Shown piece after piece: positions 43,562-54,170 of a stretch of 64,000 nt of DNA (the first letter of the stretch is position 1; the number at the start of each line of letters is the position of its first letter). The DNA is from Candidatus Electrothrix gigas (GTDB lineage Bacteria; Desulfobacterota; Desulfobulbia; Desulfobulbales; Desulfobulbaceae), in NCBI GenBank assembly GCA_022766165.1, contig QYLO01000005.1, positions 1 to 64,000 of the forward strand, given 5' to 3'. The translations under genes were made by a program, and so were the position numbers. The notes under the pieces are model-generated. The model did no database searches. It worked only from the letters and a program-made list of their open reading frames with translations, and had not been told where the DNA came from.

Positions 43562-45562
43562 ATGGGTTACTATCTTAGTTTACTGAAAGAAAATCTTTCA
43601 TCCAGTCTGTTTCACCTGAAAGTACGCCTGAGGCATATCAACTTTTGGTTACTCTTGTTCAGTGATGCGTTACTGATTATTCTTGCCTATAATATTGCAT
43701 TATATATTCGATTCATAGACAGTCCACAGCTATCCTCCTCTCAGGTGGATCTCCATAAACAGCTTCTTATTGTGGTGATAAAGATTATATCTTTTTACAG
43801 CTTTGGAATGTATCGAGGTATGTGGCGCTATACAAGTTATAGCGATATCCTCAATATCCTGAAAGGAACATGTTTAGCAAGCATAGCAACCGTAACTGTG
43901 TTTACATTCCTTTATCATTTTCAAGGATTTTCACGCTCTGTCTTTATCATCGATGCAATGGTCACCTTCCTGTTGATCAGCGGCAACAGAGCGTCAATAC
44001 GTTTTTGGTTTCAAAAAACAGAACAACGACGTTCATTACAACGTCATCAACAAAGGGTTAAGAAAAAAAATTTGCTCTTGATAGGGGCTGGCTCGGCAGC
44101 CGAAAAAATACTGCGTGAGTTAAAGGAAAACCATATTATTCCCTATCGTCCTGTTGGACTTGTTGATGATGATCCCCAAAAAACAGCCGGAAGAGTCCAC
44201 GGCATCCCGGTGGTTGGTCTGATTGAGAATCTTCCAGAACATGCTCTCCGCATGGAAGCAGAGGAACTCTTGATAACCATTGCCTCGGCAACCGGTTCGC
44301 AGATGCAGCGCATCGTTGATATATGTCAACTCACCAAGCTCCCTTATAAAGTTCTCCCTGGTATAGGACAGCTCATCAACGGCGATGTTTCACTCAAAAG
44401 TATACGGAATATTTCCTATGCAGATTTATTAGGTCGTGAAGAGGTTTGTCTAGACACGCATCTTATTGGAGACTATCTTGAAAATAAAGTGATTCTTATT
44501 ACCGGTGCTGGCGGATCAATCGGCTCAGAACTCTGCCGTCAGGTTCTTGCGTTTGCACCGCAACTGCTTCTGCTCTTTGATGCTGGAGAAGAAAATCTCT
44601 ACAGCATTCAAATGCAACTGAGTAATGAATACAACTTTCAATCTCTGGTTCCAATACTGGGCAAAGTTCAAAATAAAAAGCTGCTCAATAAGGTGTTTCA
44701 ACAGTATAAACCTGCTGTTGTGTTTCATGCTGCTGCGTACAAACATGTTCCATTAGTTGAAAACAATCCATGGGAGGCTGTGGAAAATAACGTTCTGGCT
44801 GCCCAATACCTGATCGAAGCATCTATTATTAACCGCGTCCAACGATTTGTTCTTGTATCAACAGATAAAGCTGTACGCCCTACCAATGTTATGGGTGCTT
44901 CAAAAAGGTTGACTGAAATGCTGATGCAGGCATACTCTGCATCAGCAAACTGTCCACTGTACAAAGAAAGTAAAACAAAAAATAATGAGACTATGTTACA
45001 TTGCCATACCGTTTTTATGGCGGTTCGTTTTGGTAATGTACTCGGTTCATCTGGTTCGGTTATTCCACTTTTTACACAACAAATTGAACGAGGTGGACCT
45101 GTTTCTGTTACTCATCCAGAAATCAACCGTTATTTTATGTCCATTGAGGAAGCTGCCCAGCTTATTCTGCAAGCCGGAGCTATGGGAGAGGGAGGAGAAA
45201 TCTTTCTTCTTAAAATGGGCAAGCCAATTAAAATTGTGGATATGGCAAGGCAACTCATCAGACTTTCAGGTCGGATACCTGATGTAGAAATTGATATTAA
45301 ATACACAGGACTACGAGAAGGAGAAAAACTCTACGAGGAACTCATCACTGACGGAGAAGGTATTGTTGAAACTGGACATGAAAAAATAATGGTCCTTCGG
45401 GGTATTCAAAAAGATAACGATCATCTGTTCAAGGGTATTAATCTTTTGCTCGAAAAGGCAGGGATACAGGATAGCAAGGGTATCAAGGAAATTATGCAGG
45501 AAATTATTCCTGAATACCAACCGGATTACAAGACAATAGGAACACTCTCAACAACAAACTGA
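43562..45562 (+). CDS. WbpM/CapD-like membrane nucleotide-sugar 4,6-dehydratase
   Basis: A 666-residue protein. There are four N-terminal membrane spans, a first Rossmann segment (LLLIGAGSAAEKILREL), then an extended SDR domain with ITGAGGSIGSELCRQV, YKHVPLVE and STDKAVRPTNVMGASKR. In the last motif Met stands where classical SDRs have Tyr, as in WbpM-type enzymes (Ser-Met-Lys triad). Family members act on UDP-GlcNAc to make 4-keto-6-deoxy sugars for surface glycans. It begins 19 bases after the kinase stop. Confidence 0.9.
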   Translation: MGYYLSLLKENLSSSLFHLKVRLRHINFWLLLFSDALLIILAYNIALYIRFIDSPQLSSSQVDLHKQLLIVVIKIISFYSFGMYRGMWRYTSYSDILNILKGTCLASIATVTVFTFLYHFQGFSRSVFIIDAMVTFLLISGNRASIRFWFQKTEQRRSLQRHQQRVKKKNLLLIGAGSAAEKILRELKENHIIPYRPVGLVDDDPQKTAGRVHGIPVVGLIENLPEHALRMEAEELLITIASATGSQMQRIVDICQLTKLPYKVLPGIGQLINGDVSLKSIRNISYADLLGREEVCLDTHLIGDYLENKVILITGAGGSIGSELCRQVLAFAPQLLLLFDAGEENLYSIQMQLSNEYNFQSLVPILGKVQNKKLLNKVFQQYKPAVVFHAAAYKHVPLVENNPWEAVENNVLAAQYLIEASIINRVQRFVLVSTDKAVRPTNVMGASKRLTEMLMQAYSASANCPLYKESKTKNNETMLHCHTVFMAVRFGNVLGSSGSVIPLFTQQIERGGPVSVTHPEINRYFMSIEEAAQLILQAGAMGEGGEIFLLKMGKPIKIVDMARQLIRLSGRIPDVEIDIKYTGLREGEKLYEELITDGEGIVETGHEKIMVLRGIQKDNDHLFKGINLLLEKAGIQDSKGIKEIMQEIIPEYQPDYKTIGTLSTTN

Positions 45563-45565
45563 TAG

Positions 45566-45676
45566 ATGAAAAATATTGCCGTTATAGGGACAGGGTACTG
45601 GGGAAAAAATCTTGTTCGCAACTTTCATGCACTGGACGCATTACATACTTTTCAAGACAGTATATTAACAGTTTAG
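45566..45676 (+). pseudogene. N-terminal scrap of a Gfo/Idh/MocA oxidoreductase
   Basis: A 36-codon frame opens MKNIAVIGTGYWGKNLVRNF, the NAD-binding start of sugar oxidoreductases of the WlbA/WbpB type, then loses similarity and stops at 45676. The rest of the gene is gone. It follows the WbpM-like gene by three bases, so the original operon probably held an intact oxidoreductase for the same sugar. Confidence 0.7.
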
Positions 45677-45704
45677 CAAGACACAAGGAAGCTGAAAAGA
45701 AAAA

Positions 45705-46817
45705 ATGAAGAAAGCCTTAATAAGTGGTATTACCGGTCAAGATGGAGCGTATCTCGCAGAATTTCTTTTAGAGAAAGGCTATGAGGTGCATGGTATTAAA
45801 CGACGGACCTCCTCCTTTAATACCGAGCGAATTGATCATCTTTATCAAGATCCTCATACAGAAGGACGCCGCTTTGTTCTTCATTATGGTGACCTGACCG
45901 ACAGCTCTAACTTGATACGGATTATCCAACAAATCCGACCAGATGAAATTTATAATCTGGCCGCCCAATCCCATGTTAAAGTTTCTTTTGATTCGCCAGA
46001 ATATACCGCAGATACGGACGGCTTAGGAACTCTTCGTTTGCTTGAGGCAATTCGCCTTCTTGGGCTGGAAAAAAAGACTCGTTTTTATCAGGCTTCAACC
46101 TCGGAGCTGTACGGCTTGGTTCAGGAAGTGCCGCAAAAGGAAACTACCCCGTTTTATCCGCGTTCCCCGTATGCCTGCGCTAAACTCTATGCCTACTGGA
46201 TTACGGTCAACTACCGGGAGGCCTACGGCATGTATGCCTGCAACGGAATTCTCTTTAATCATGAATCCCCTGTTCGTGGCGAAACCTTTGTGACCCGGAA
46301 AATCACCCGATCTTTAGCTCGGATTGCTCTTGGCTTACAGGACTGCCTCTATCTGGGCAATATGGATGCACTGCGCGACTGGGGTCACGCTAAAGACTAT
46401 GTGCGGATGCAGTGGATGATGATGCAGCAGGATACAGCGGAAGATTTTGTCATAGCCTCCGGTGAACAGCACTCGGTGCGAGATTTTGTGGAAACTGCAG
46501 CGAAAGAACTAGGGTTCAGCATTGCATGGTCTGGAAACGGAGAAAAGGAAGTCGGCGTTGTATCTGAGGTGAATACAGATGATCTTGCCCTGCAACCGGG
46601 ACAACAGATCGTTGCAATTGATCCGAGGTACTTCCGTCCAACAGAGGTAGAAACCTTGCTCGGGGATCCGGCAAAGGCCAAAACAGAATTGGGCTGGGAA
46701 CCACAGATTACCTTTGACAAACTTGTTCAGGAGATGGTAGAAAAGGATCTTGAACTGGCCAAGCGGGATAAACTCTGTGCAGATGCGGGTTTTACAGTAT
46801 GTGCGTATCATGAATAA
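45705..46817 (+). CDS. gmd: GDP-mannose 4,6-dehydratase
   Basis: SDR enzyme making GDP-4-keto-6-deoxymannose. The 370-residue product has [52 protein letters not shown], the catalytic YACAK within [32 protein letters not shown] and the C-terminal KTELGWEP. All are Gmd hallmarks. No GDP-fucose or rhamnose reductase gene is in the window, so the end sugar is open. Confidence 0.94.
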   Translation: MKKALISGITGQDGAYLAEFLLEKGYEVHGIKRRTSSFNTERIDHLYQDPHTEGRRFVLHYGDLTDSSNLIRIIQQIRPDEIYNLAAQSHVKVSFDSPEYTADTDGLGTLRLLEAIRLLGLEKKTRFYQASTSELYGLVQEVPQKETTPFYPRSPYACAKLYAYWITVNYREAYGMYACNGILFNHESPVRGETFVTRKITRSLARIALGLQDCLYLGNMDALRDWGHAKDYVRMQWMMMQQDTAEDFVIASGEQHSVRDFVETAAKELGFSIAWSGNGEKEVGVVSEVNTDDLALQPGQQIVAIDPRYFRPTEVETLLGDPAKAKTELGWEPQITFDKLVQEMVEKDLELAKRDKLCADAGFTVCAYHE

Positions 46818-46896
46818 ATTTAAGCAACATTTTGTTAGTATAGGAAAAGTATAACTAATGGAGTAGTAGCTCAGAGGTCTGCTGACGATTTTTCTG

Positions 46897-47133
46897 ATGA
46901 GGTGTGTAGGGCAGAGACTTGAATGGATAGCCTTGAAAAAAGGTTGTCGTGTGGTGATAAGCACCGAAGAATATACCAGTAAAACGCATCTGCAAACTGG
47001 TGTGGTAAACAGGAAACTTGGTAGTGCAAAGACTGTCAAGTTTCCTGATGGGTCAAGAGCTTGCAGAGATATAGTAGGTGCTTTCAATTTCTTTTTGAAA
47101 ACGCTTATGGTAGATATGCCCACCTTTAATTAG
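46897..47133 (+). pseudogene. TnpB/OrfB-family C-terminal remnant (IS605-type)
   Basis: About 78 codons read LEWIALKKGCRVVISTEEYT then SKTHLQTGVVNRKLGSAKTV, ending CRDIVGAFNFFLKTLMVDMP. EEYTSKTH, the lost zinc ribbon and RDIVGAFNFFLK match the end of IS605-type TnpB proteins. Most cysteines of the ribbon are replaced. The rest of the gene and any tnpA are missing. It lies in a 427-base gap between gmd and wecB; the remaining gap sequence shows nothing I recognise. Confidence 0.6.
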
Positions 47134-47244
47134 TTGTAACTTATAACTATTTATAAGAAAAAATATCGATTAGGACTAGGACAGATTTTTTGCTACGCAA
47201 GGTCTTAAATAATTTTTTAACGGAGTCTGTAAAAAGACGAATTT

Positions 47245-48375
47245 GTGGCAAATCCAAAAAAAATACTGACCATCTTCGGTACCCGACCCGAAGCCATCAA
47301 AATGGCCCCGCTGGTCCGGGCCTTGCAGGCGGCTGAGGGTATAGAAGCCCGTCTGTGCGTAACCGCCCAGCACAGGCAGATGCTGGATCAGGTGCTGGAC
47401 CTGTTTCAGGTCACCCCTGACTATGATCTGGATATTATGCAGCCGGGCCAGGGACTGACCGAGGTGACCTGCAATGTGCTGACCGGGCTTCGTGATGTAC
47501 TGGAAGAAGTGCAGCCGGATCGGGTGCTGGTCCACGGCGATACGACCACAACTCTTGCCGCTAGTTTGGCTGCCTACTATATGCGTATACCAGTTGGCCA
47601 TGTGGAGGCGGGACTGCGAACCGGCAATATCTATGCGCCTTGGCCGGAAGAGATCAACCGTAAACTCACCGGCGGAATAGCCGATTGCCATTATGCACCC
47701 ACTCCTTGGGCTAAGGAGAATCTGCTCCGGGAAGGCGTACCGGAGGAGCAGGTACTGGTCACGGGCAATACCGTCATAGACGCCCTGCTCTGGGTAGACA
47801 GAAAGCTGGAACAGGACAGCGGTCTGCAGGAAGCTATGGCTGATCGTTTTCCTTTTCTGAATAAGGAACAGCAATGCATTTTGGTGACCGGGCACCGCCG
47901 GGAAAGTTTCGGGCAGGGGTTTGACAATATCTGTCATGCGCTTTTAGAGCTTGCGCAACGGGATGATGTTCAAGTAGTATACCCTGTTCACCTTAACCCA
48001 AATGTGCAGGAACCAGTGCATCGCATCCTCGGACAGAAGGAAAATGTTCATCTGATTGAGCCGGTCGATTATCTGCCGTTCATCTGGCTAATGCGCAATG
48101 CCTATCTGATCATTACCGACTCAGGCGGCATTCAGGAAGAGGCCCCGTCCTTGGGCAAGCCGGTTCTTGTCATGCGCGAGACCACGGAACGGCCCGAGGC
48201 GGTCGAGGCAGGTACGGTCCAGCTGGTCGGTTCGGACCGGAAAGCTATTGTCACGGCAGCGCAACGCCTGCTTGATGACCAACAGCAGTATGAACGGATC
48301 AGTTTTACCCATAATCCCTACGGCGACGGGCGGGCCTGTGAGCGGATTGTTGAGGATATAAGGAAGAGAGCATAA
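47245..48375 (+). CDS. wecB: UDP-N-acetylglucosamine 2-epimerase (non-hydrolysing)
   Basis: Interconverts UDP-GlcNAc and UDP-ManNAc. The 376-residue product has [45 protein letters not shown], the [11 protein letters not shown] loop, [12 protein letters not shown] and [19 protein letters not shown]. The start is GTG at 47245 with only a weak ribosome-binding site. wecC follows two bases after the stop, so both act together to make UDP-ManNAc-uronic acid. Confidence 0.95.
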   Translation: MANPKKILTIFGTRPEAIKMAPLVRALQAAEGIEARLCVTAQHRQMLDQVLDLFQVTPDYDLDIMQPGQGLTEVTCNVLTGLRDVLEEVQPDRVLVHGDTTTTLAASLAAYYMRIPVGHVEAGLRTGNIYAPWPEEINRKLTGGIADCHYAPTPWAKENLLREGVPEEQVLVTGNTVIDALLWVDRKLEQDSGLQEAMADRFPFLNKEQQCILVTGHRRESFGQGFDNICHALLELAQRDDVQVVYPVHLNPNVQEPVHRILGQKENVHLIEPVDYLPFIWLMRNAYLIITDSGGIQEEAPSLGKPVLVMRETTERPEAVEAGTVQLVGSDRKAIVTAAQRLLDDQQQYERISFTHNPYGDGRACERIVEDIRKRA

Positions 48376-48377
48376 AT

Positions 48378-49646
48378 ATGTCATCGGTTCAGCGCAATAT
48401 GCAATTCAAAAAGGTATCCATGATCGGACTCGGCTACATCGGCCTGCCCACAGCTGCAATTATGGCCTCCAGAGGCTTGGAGGTGATCGGTGTTGATGTT
48501 AATCAGCAGGCGGTTGAGACGATCAATCAGGGTAAAATTCATATCGTTGAACCGGATTTGGACATTGTGGTCCGCAGTGTGGTCCAGACAGGACAGCTCC
48601 GGGCGACCACTGTACCTGAAGCGGCGGATGCCTTTCTCATTGCTGTACCTACGCCGTTTCAGGAAGAACATCAGCCGGACCTAAGCTATATCGGGGCTGC
48701 TGCCCAGGCCATAGCTCCTGTGTTGACTCAAGGCAATCTTGTTGTTCTGGAATCCACTAGTCCTGTGGGCACAACAGAACAGCTGGCTGGCTGGCTGGCG
48801 GATGCCCGACCTGATCTCAGTTTTCCCCAGCAGGATGCGGAACACGCGGATATTCTGATCGCCCATTGCCCGGAACGAGTCCTGCCCGGACATGTCCTCC
48901 ATGAATTGGTCAGCAATGACCGGATCATCGGCGGCATGACCCCGCGATGTGCCCAAGCCGCTATGCAGCTTTATAAAGTCTTTGTGAAAGGGGAATGCCT
49001 GATCACTGATGCACGCACGGCGGAGTTGAGCAAGTTGACCGAAAACGCCTATCGAGATGTCAACATCGCCTTTGCCAACGAACTTTCTTTGATCTGCGAA
49101 GAACTGCATGTTAATGTCTGGGAGCTGATTGAACTGGCCAACCGGCATCCGAGGGTGAACATCCTCCAACCCGGTCCAGGGGTGGGCGGTCATTGCATTG
49201 CTGTGGACCCTTGGTTTATCGTTGACTCGGCACCGAAACAGGCCAGATTAATCCGTACTGCCCGTGAGGTGAATGACAACAAGCCAGAGCAGGTGCTGGA
49301 AAAAGTAAAAGCCAAGGCAGAACGCTTCAAAAAAGCGAAAATCGCCTGTTTCGGTCTGGCCTTCAAAGCGAATATTGATGACCTGAGGGAAAGCCCGGCT
49401 TTGCACATCGTGCAGCAGTTGGCGCATGATGAGGTCGGTGAACTGCTGGTCGTGGAGCCGCATATCACGGCTTTGCCGGAGAGCTTGACTGCGTATCCGC
49501 ATGTTGATATATACGGCATCAACGCTGCCTTGGAGCAGGCCGATATTGTTCTCGGACTGGTGGATCATGATGCGTTCAGACGGATTGATCAGGATTTGCT
49601 GAAAGAAAAGATCGTTATTGATTGTCGAGGAATGTGGCGCGGATGA
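48378..49646 (+). CDS. wecC: UDP-N-acetyl-D-mannosamine dehydrogenase
   Basis: NAD-dependent four-electron oxidation of UDP-ManNAc to UDP-ManNAcA. The 422-residue product has the Rossmann motif MIGLGYIGLPTAAIMASRGL, STSPVGTTEQ, CPERVLPGH, the catalytic-domain KLTENAYRDVNIAFANE and GVGGHCIAVDPWFI. The active-site Cys is in that GHC. The C-terminal domain has FGLAFKANIDDLRESPA. The DUF4838 gene overlaps its stop. Confidence 0.95.
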   Translation: MSSVQRNMQFKKVSMIGLGYIGLPTAAIMASRGLEVIGVDVNQQAVETINQGKIHIVEPDLDIVVRSVVQTGQLRATTVPEAADAFLIAVPTPFQEEHQPDLSYIGAAAQAIAPVLTQGNLVVLESTSPVGTTEQLAGWLADARPDLSFPQQDAEHADILIAHCPERVLPGHVLHELVSNDRIIGGMTPRCAQAAMQLYKVFVKGECLITDARTAELSKLTENAYRDVNIAFANELSLICEELHVNVWELIELANRHPRVNILQPGPGVGGHCIAVDPWFIVDSAPKQARLIRTAREVNDNKPEQVLEKVKAKAERFKKAKIACFGLAFKANIDDLRESPALHIVQQLAHDEVGELLVVEPHITALPESLTAYPHVDIYGINAALEQADIVLGLVDHDAFRRIDQDLLKEKIVIDCRGMWRG

Positions 49647-51484
49647 GGAAACATTCCTATATCAGTAGAATTATGTTGATCTGGCTGACGGTCTTACCAA
49701 GCCTTGCCGTATCAGCTTCTCTTCGCATTGTCGAAAACAATAAACCGCTTTCCTGTATTATTGTCACTCAGGATGCCTCGAAACAGGTGCGTACCGCCGC
49801 AAAAACCTTGCAGGAATATATTCAGAAAGCCTCGCAGGCAAAGATACCGCTTATTGATAATGATACAATCCCGGCAGATGATAATCGGATACATATCTGG
49901 GTAGGGCCTTCAAAGCAGGCAGCAACATTAAAACCTGTTTTGCGGAAAATGGACGATGACGGTCTGATAATATCTTTTCCCTCTGAAAAAAATATTGTGA
50001 TTGTCGGCCCGACGGACTGGGGCACGGAATTCGGAGTTTATGAATTTTTGGAACGGTATCTCGGAATACGCTGGCTATTTCCCGGCCCTGCAGGTGAATA
50101 TGTACCCTCTTCAGCAACCATAGATGTTCCCATGTATACAGTCCGGCAGGAACCTGTACTTTCTTTAAGGATATTAGGTGGAATTGAAGGAACTAAAGAA
50201 AATTTATTATGGACACGTCGGAACCGTATGAATTATCGAAAGGTTAGATATGGTCATAATTTACGGAATATTTTTCCGCCTGAACAGTATACGCAAACGC
50301 ACCCTGAATTTTTTCCCATCCATGATGGTAAACGTTACCTCCCCAAAAATCATAAGGTGCTTGGAAACTGGCAACCCTGCTTTACTGCACCGGGCCTTGT
50401 CGATGAGGCAGTAAAAAATATCTGCGCATATTTTGCAAAGCATCCAGATGCGACATCGTATTCTCTGGGGGTGAATGATGGATGGGCCAACAGCAGCGGC
50501 CATTGTCAATGCGATAGTTGCCGCTTACAAGACAGCGGGAAAAAAAATTCGCTTGGCCGCAGAGACCTCTCGGACAGGTATTTCGCATGGGCTAACGCTG
50601 TTGTTGAAAAGGTGCTTGAAAAATATCCAGACAAATGGTTCGGTTGCCTTGCCTACAACGAAATCGCTGACCCGCCGTCGAAGATAAAAATTCATCCGCG
50701 TATTGTCCCGTTTCTGTGCTATTCTAGAATGAAATGGGTTGATAGTGATATCAGACTGAAAAGGCAGAACATTATAGAGCTGTGGCATCAGAAGGCTTCA
50801 ATTATTGGGTGGTATGATTATATTTACGGGACGCCATATCTGCTTCCAAGAGTGTATTTTCATATCATGGCCGATTATTACAAGTATGCGGCGAAACACG
50901 GTGTGAAACATATAGTCTCAGAGGCCTATCCGAACTGGGGGGAAGGGCCGAAGCTGTATGTTGCCCTGAAGTTGCAATGGAATCCTGAGTTGAATGTGGA
51001 CCAGCTCCTGCATGAATGGTATGAAGCTGCGGTCGGCAGACAGGCTGCACCGTATTTAGCGGCCTATTACCGCCTTTGGGAGAAATTCTGGACTGAGCGG
51101 ATTCCTGCAGGAGAGTGGTTTACACGAGATAAAGAAAAAATGCAGTATCTCTACTTTGGCTGGCCAATATATCTTGATCAGGTTCGAGTTGAAGATCTAG
51201 AAGAAAGCCGTAATTTATTGGAGATTGCGTCAGAAAATGTTCAAACAAAGGAAGAAAAAAAACGAATTCAATATCTTTTAAAAGCGTTTGAATATTATGA
51301 AGCATCCGCTTTTTCCTATCTTGGCTTGAAAAAGGGGAAGAGGCAGGAAGGAAAAAATATTGAATATTATCAAATGCTTAATAAGCGGCGGTATGATTTG
51401 GTGGAAAGTTTTGATACTGATCCAGTCCTGAAGCATCCGTTGCGATTTGATAGCAAACGATTCTCTGAATATTTTGCATGGTGA
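49643..51484 (+). CDS. DUF4838 family secreted protein (glycan-related)
   Basis: A 613-residue protein with a signal peptide (ISRIMLIWLTVLPSLAVSAS). The N-terminal domain resembles the small domain of alpha-glucuronidases (TAAKTLQEYIQKAS, then FGVYEFLERYLGIRWLFPGP). A large DUF4838 domain follows with SLGVNDGWANSSGHCQCDSC, IGWYDYIYGTPYLLPR and VSEAYPNWGEGPKLYVALKL. Such proteins are thought to bind or cut glycans, but no activity is proven for the family. ATG at 49643 overlaps the wecC stop (ATGA), so expression is coupled. It may trim or modify the polysaccharide in the periplasm. Confidence 0.8.
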   Translation: MRKHSYISRIMLIWLTVLPSLAVSASLRIVENNKPLSCIIVTQDASKQVRTAAKTLQEYIQKASQAKIPLIDNDTIPADDNRIHIWVGPSKQAATLKPVLRKMDDDGLIISFPSEKNIVIVGPTDWGTEFGVYEFLERYLGIRWLFPGPAGEYVPSSATIDVPMYTVRQEPVLSLRILGGIEGTKENLLWTRRNRMNYRKVRYGHNLRNIFPPEQYTQTHPEFFPIHDGKRYLPKNHKVLGNWQPCFTAPGLVDEAVKNICAYFAKHPDATSYSLGVNDGWANSSGHCQCDSCRLQDSGKKNSLGRRDLSDRYFAWANAVVEKVLEKYPDKWFGCLAYNEIADPPSKIKIHPRIVPFLCYSRMKWVDSDIRLKRQNIIELWHQKASIIGWYDYIYGTPYLLPRVYFHIMADYYKYAAKHGVKHIVSEAYPNWGEGPKLYVALKLQWNPELNVDQLLHEWYEAAVGRQAAPYLAAYYRLWEKFWTERIPAGEWFTRDKEKMQYLYFGWPIYLDQVRVEDLEESRNLLEIASENVQTKEEKKRIQYLLKAFEYYEASAFSYLGLKKGKRQEGKNIEYYQMLNKRRYDLVESFDTDPVLKHPLRFDSKRFSEYFAW

Positions 51485-51691
51485 ATTTACAACCGATTGA
51501 TCGTTCACTGCCGTAAAAATCGCGGACAGAGTTTTGTGAAATGCCCCTTGTTGTTTCAGTAACCGATTGTTTTAAGGGGAGCGAGGTTAAGGTTAAATTC
51601 AAAGATTTTGTGTTATAGCGATTCTGAGAGTAACTTTTAAAAGAGAGAAAATGACGCTGTCCCAGAGAACGGGTAGTTTTGCAGGAGATCT

Positions 51692-52483
51692 ATGAAAGCA
51701 GTCATCCTTGCCGGCGGATTCGGCACACGTATCAGCGAAGAAACACATCTTCGCCCGAAACCCATGATTGAGATAGGCGGCAGACCTATCCTCTGGCATA
51801 TCATGAAGATTTACTCTCATTACGGGATCAATGATTTTGTCATCTGTCTCGGATACATGGGATATTTCATCAAAGAGTATTTTGCTAATTACTTTTTACA
51901 CATGTCTGATGTTACTTTTGATATATGTCAAAATAAAATGGAAGTGCATCATAATTATTGCGAACCGTGGAAGGTGACTTTGGTGGACACCGGATTGCAC
52001 TCTATGACCGGGGGACGGCTCAGGCGGGTTACCAAATATCTTGAAGACGAGCCGTTCTGTTTTACCTACGGCGACGGCGTGGCTGATGTGGATATTTCGG
52101 CAATGGTCGAATATCACAGGCACCACGGGACACTGGCTACTATGACGGCGATTCAGCCTCCGGGTCGTTACGGCGCACTTGACATGCAAGGAGATCGGAT
52201 TCGGCAATTTCAGGAAAAGCCGAAAGGCGACGGCGGCTGGATCAACGGCGGTTTTTTTGTGCTTGATCCCAAGGTGATTGATTATATTAAGGATGACACA
52301 ACGGTTTGGGAGCAGACACCGTTAGAGCGGCTTGCACAGGAAGCCCAGCTCTGCGCCTATAGACACGAAGGTTTCTGGCAATCCATGGATACTCTGCGGG
52401 ATAAGATGAAGCTGGAAGAACTCTGGCAACAGGGCAATGCTCCTTGGAAACTGTGGGAAGATAGCTGTCTATGCAGACACTAA
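51692..52483 (+). CDS. rfbF: Glucose-1-phosphate cytidylyltransferase
   Basis: Makes CDP-glucose from Glc-1-P and CTP. The 263-residue product starts [20 protein letters not shown], with [46 protein letters not shown] and [12 protein letters not shown], the family pattern. AGGAG precedes the ATG. The 207 bases upstream show only a weak CCCCTT/AAGGGG inverted repeat and may hold a promoter. rfbG overlaps its end by 13 bases. Confidence 0.95.
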   Translation: MKAVILAGGFGTRISEETHLRPKPMIEIGGRPILWHIMKIYSHYGINDFVICLGYMGYFIKEYFANYFLHMSDVTFDICQNKMEVHHNYCEPWKVTLVDTGLHSMTGGRLRRVTKYLEDEPFCFTYGDGVADVDISAMVEYHRHHGTLATMTAIQPPGRYGALDMQGDRIRQFQEKPKGDGGWINGGFFVLDPKVIDYIKDDTTVWEQTPLERLAQEAQLCAYRHEGFWQSMDTLRDKMKLEELWQQGNAPWKLWEDSCLCRH

Positions 52484-53592
52484 ATTCCGCATATCGGCTC
52501 TTCGGCAGTATCTATCAGGAAAAACGGGTGCTGGTTACCGGGCATACCGGGTTTAAAGGTTCTTGGCTCTGCGCTTGGCTGACCTCCTTAGGTGCGGAAG
52601 TGCTTGGCTTTTCTTTGGTGCCAAATACCTCACCGAATCATTTTGATCTGATCGGTTCGGAACTTGCAATGGATTCCGTGTTTGGTGATATCCGTGACCC
52701 GGCTGCGTTACAGGAGACTTGGGCCGAATTTCAGCCTGAGATTGTCTTTCATCTGGCCGCACAGCCTCTGGTTCGTCTCTCGTACGAACAGCCTGTAGAG
52801 ACTCTACACACCAATGTCCTCGGCACGGCCAATGTGTTTGAGGCATGCCGCAGCACTTCGTCGGTGCGGGCCGTTGTCAATATCACCAGCGACAAGTGCT
52901 ACGAAAATCGGGAATGGGTCTGGGGATACCGGGAAAACGATCCAATGGGAGGATATGATCCTTACAGTGCCTCCAAGGGCTGTGCGGAACTGGTAACATC
53001 AGCGTATAGAAATTCCTTTTTTAGTGGAGATATGTCTCGTCTTCTGCTTTCCAGTGCGCGTGCAGGTAATGTGATCGGTGGCGGCGACTGGGCCAAAGAC
53101 CGCATTGTAACGGATATGATGGAGGCCGCAAGCAGGGGAAAAACATTGCGCATCAGAAATCCTCGGGCGACCCGGCCTTGGCAGCATGTGCTGGAACCGC
53201 TTTCCGGCTATCTTCTGCTTGGTCAGCGGTTGCTGGAAGAGAAACAGGAATATGCTGATGGCTGGAATTTCGGTCCGAACGATGATGGAGCAATCCCGGT
53301 TATTCAGGTTGTACAGGCAATGCAGAAGACTTGGAACAAAATTGTTTATCAGATAGATGAGGATGCGGAGAATCCTCATGAGGCCGCTCTGTTGAAGCTG
53401 GATTGCTCTAAGGCCAGGATGCGACTCGGGTGGAAAGGGGTCTGGAACAGCGAAATTACCTTTACTCGGACGGCGGAATGGTATAAAAGGTTCTACGAAA
53501 CAGGAACTGTGATTACAACAGAGCAACTGACGGCATATATTCATGATGCCGGACAGGCCGGTGTATCTTGGGTAGAGGAAACTGGAGATTGA
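52471..53592 (+). CDS. rfbG: CDP-glucose 4,6-dehydratase
   Basis: SDR enzyme that makes CDP-4-keto-6-deoxyglucose. The 373-residue product has [53 protein letters not shown], the catalytic YSASK in [24 protein letters not shown] and [17 protein letters not shown]. It is the entry point for CDP-linked deoxysugars such as abequose, yersiniose and other branched sugars. Overlaps on both sides show tight coupling. Confidence 0.95.
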   Translation: MQTLNSAYRLFGSIYQEKRVLVTGHTGFKGSWLCAWLTSLGAEVLGFSLVPNTSPNHFDLIGSELAMDSVFGDIRDPAALQETWAEFQPEIVFHLAAQPLVRLSYEQPVETLHTNVLGTANVFEACRSTSSVRAVVNITSDKCYENREWVWGYRENDPMGGYDPYSASKGCAELVTSAYRNSFFSGDMSRLLLSSARAGNVIGGGDWAKDRIVTDMMEAASRGKTLRIRNPRATRPWQHVLEPLSGYLLLGQRLLEEKQEYADGWNFGPNDDGAIPVIQVVQAMQKTWNKIVYQIDEDAENPHEAALLKLDCSKARMRLGWKGVWNSEITFTRTAEWYKRFYETGTVITTEQLTAYIHDAGQAGVSWVEETGD

Positions 53593-53606
53593 GAAAACAA
53601 AGGACG

Positions 53607-54170
53607 ATGAACCGATTCACTGTCAGCAATCTGCCACTTGTCGGGCTTAAATGTGTCATGCGCCAGAGACTAGGCGACCAGCGTGGCTTCCTGTCTCGTC
53701 TGTTCTGCACCGAAGAATTGGCTGCCGCTGGCTGGAAAAAACCGGTTGCCCAGATCAACCACACCTTCACCGCCCGGTGCGGCACAGTCCGGGGGCTGCA
53801 TTATCAGCTGCCGCCGCAGGCCGAAATGAAATTAGTGAGCTGTATCTGCGGCGAGGTTTGGGATGTGGCAGTTGATCTGCGGGCTGATTCGTCTACTTTT
53901 CTGCAATGGTACGCGGAAAAGCTCTCAGCGGAAAATGGTCGGGGCCTGCTGATTCCGGAAGGTTTTGCCCACGGCTTTCAGACGTTGACGGACAACTGCG
54001 AACTGCTTTATCTGCACACAGCGGTCTATACGCCTCAGGCAGAGGCAGGGCTGCGTTTTGATGACCTGCGTCTCAATATTTCCTGGCCCTTGGCTGTCAC
54101 TGAACTTTCTGCCCGCGATCAAGCTCATCCATTATTGACAGAGACTTTCAGAGGGATAGACATAGCATGA
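53607..54170 (+). CDS. dTDP-4-dehydrorhamnose 3,5-epimerase-like protein
   Basis: A 187-residue cupin of the RmlC family. It shows GDQRGFLSRLF, the active-site TVRGLHYQ with His, CGEVWDVAVDLR and IPEGFAHGFQTL. ATG at 53607 gives the family start; the longer frame overlaps rfbG. Since no dTDP-sugar genes are present, it probably epimerises the CDP-4-keto-6-deoxyglucose made by its neighbours. It overlaps the next gene by four bases. Confidence 0.85.
   Translation: MNRFTVSNLPLVGLKCVMRQRLGDQRGFLSRLFCTEELAAAGWKKPVAQINHTFTARCGTVRGLHYQLPPQAEMKLVSCICGEVWDVAVDLRADSSTFLQWYAEKLSAENGRGLLIPEGFAHGFQTLTDNCELLYLHTAVYTPQAEAGLRFDDLRLNISWPLAVTELSARDQAHPLLTETFRGIDIA

Noticed and set aside
46864-46885. tRNA-like string GTAGCTCAGAGG
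   Set aside because: It resembles a D-arm, but no acceptor stem, anticodon arm or T-arm can be drawn around it.
46509-47123. Long minus-strand frame across the end of gmd
   Set aside because: It is the shadow of gmd and the TnpB remnant, with no recognisable product.
51485-51691. Terminator after the DUF4838 gene
   Set aside because: The CCCCTT/AAGGGG inverted repeat has a loop of more than 20 bases and no T-run, so it is not a convincing terminator.
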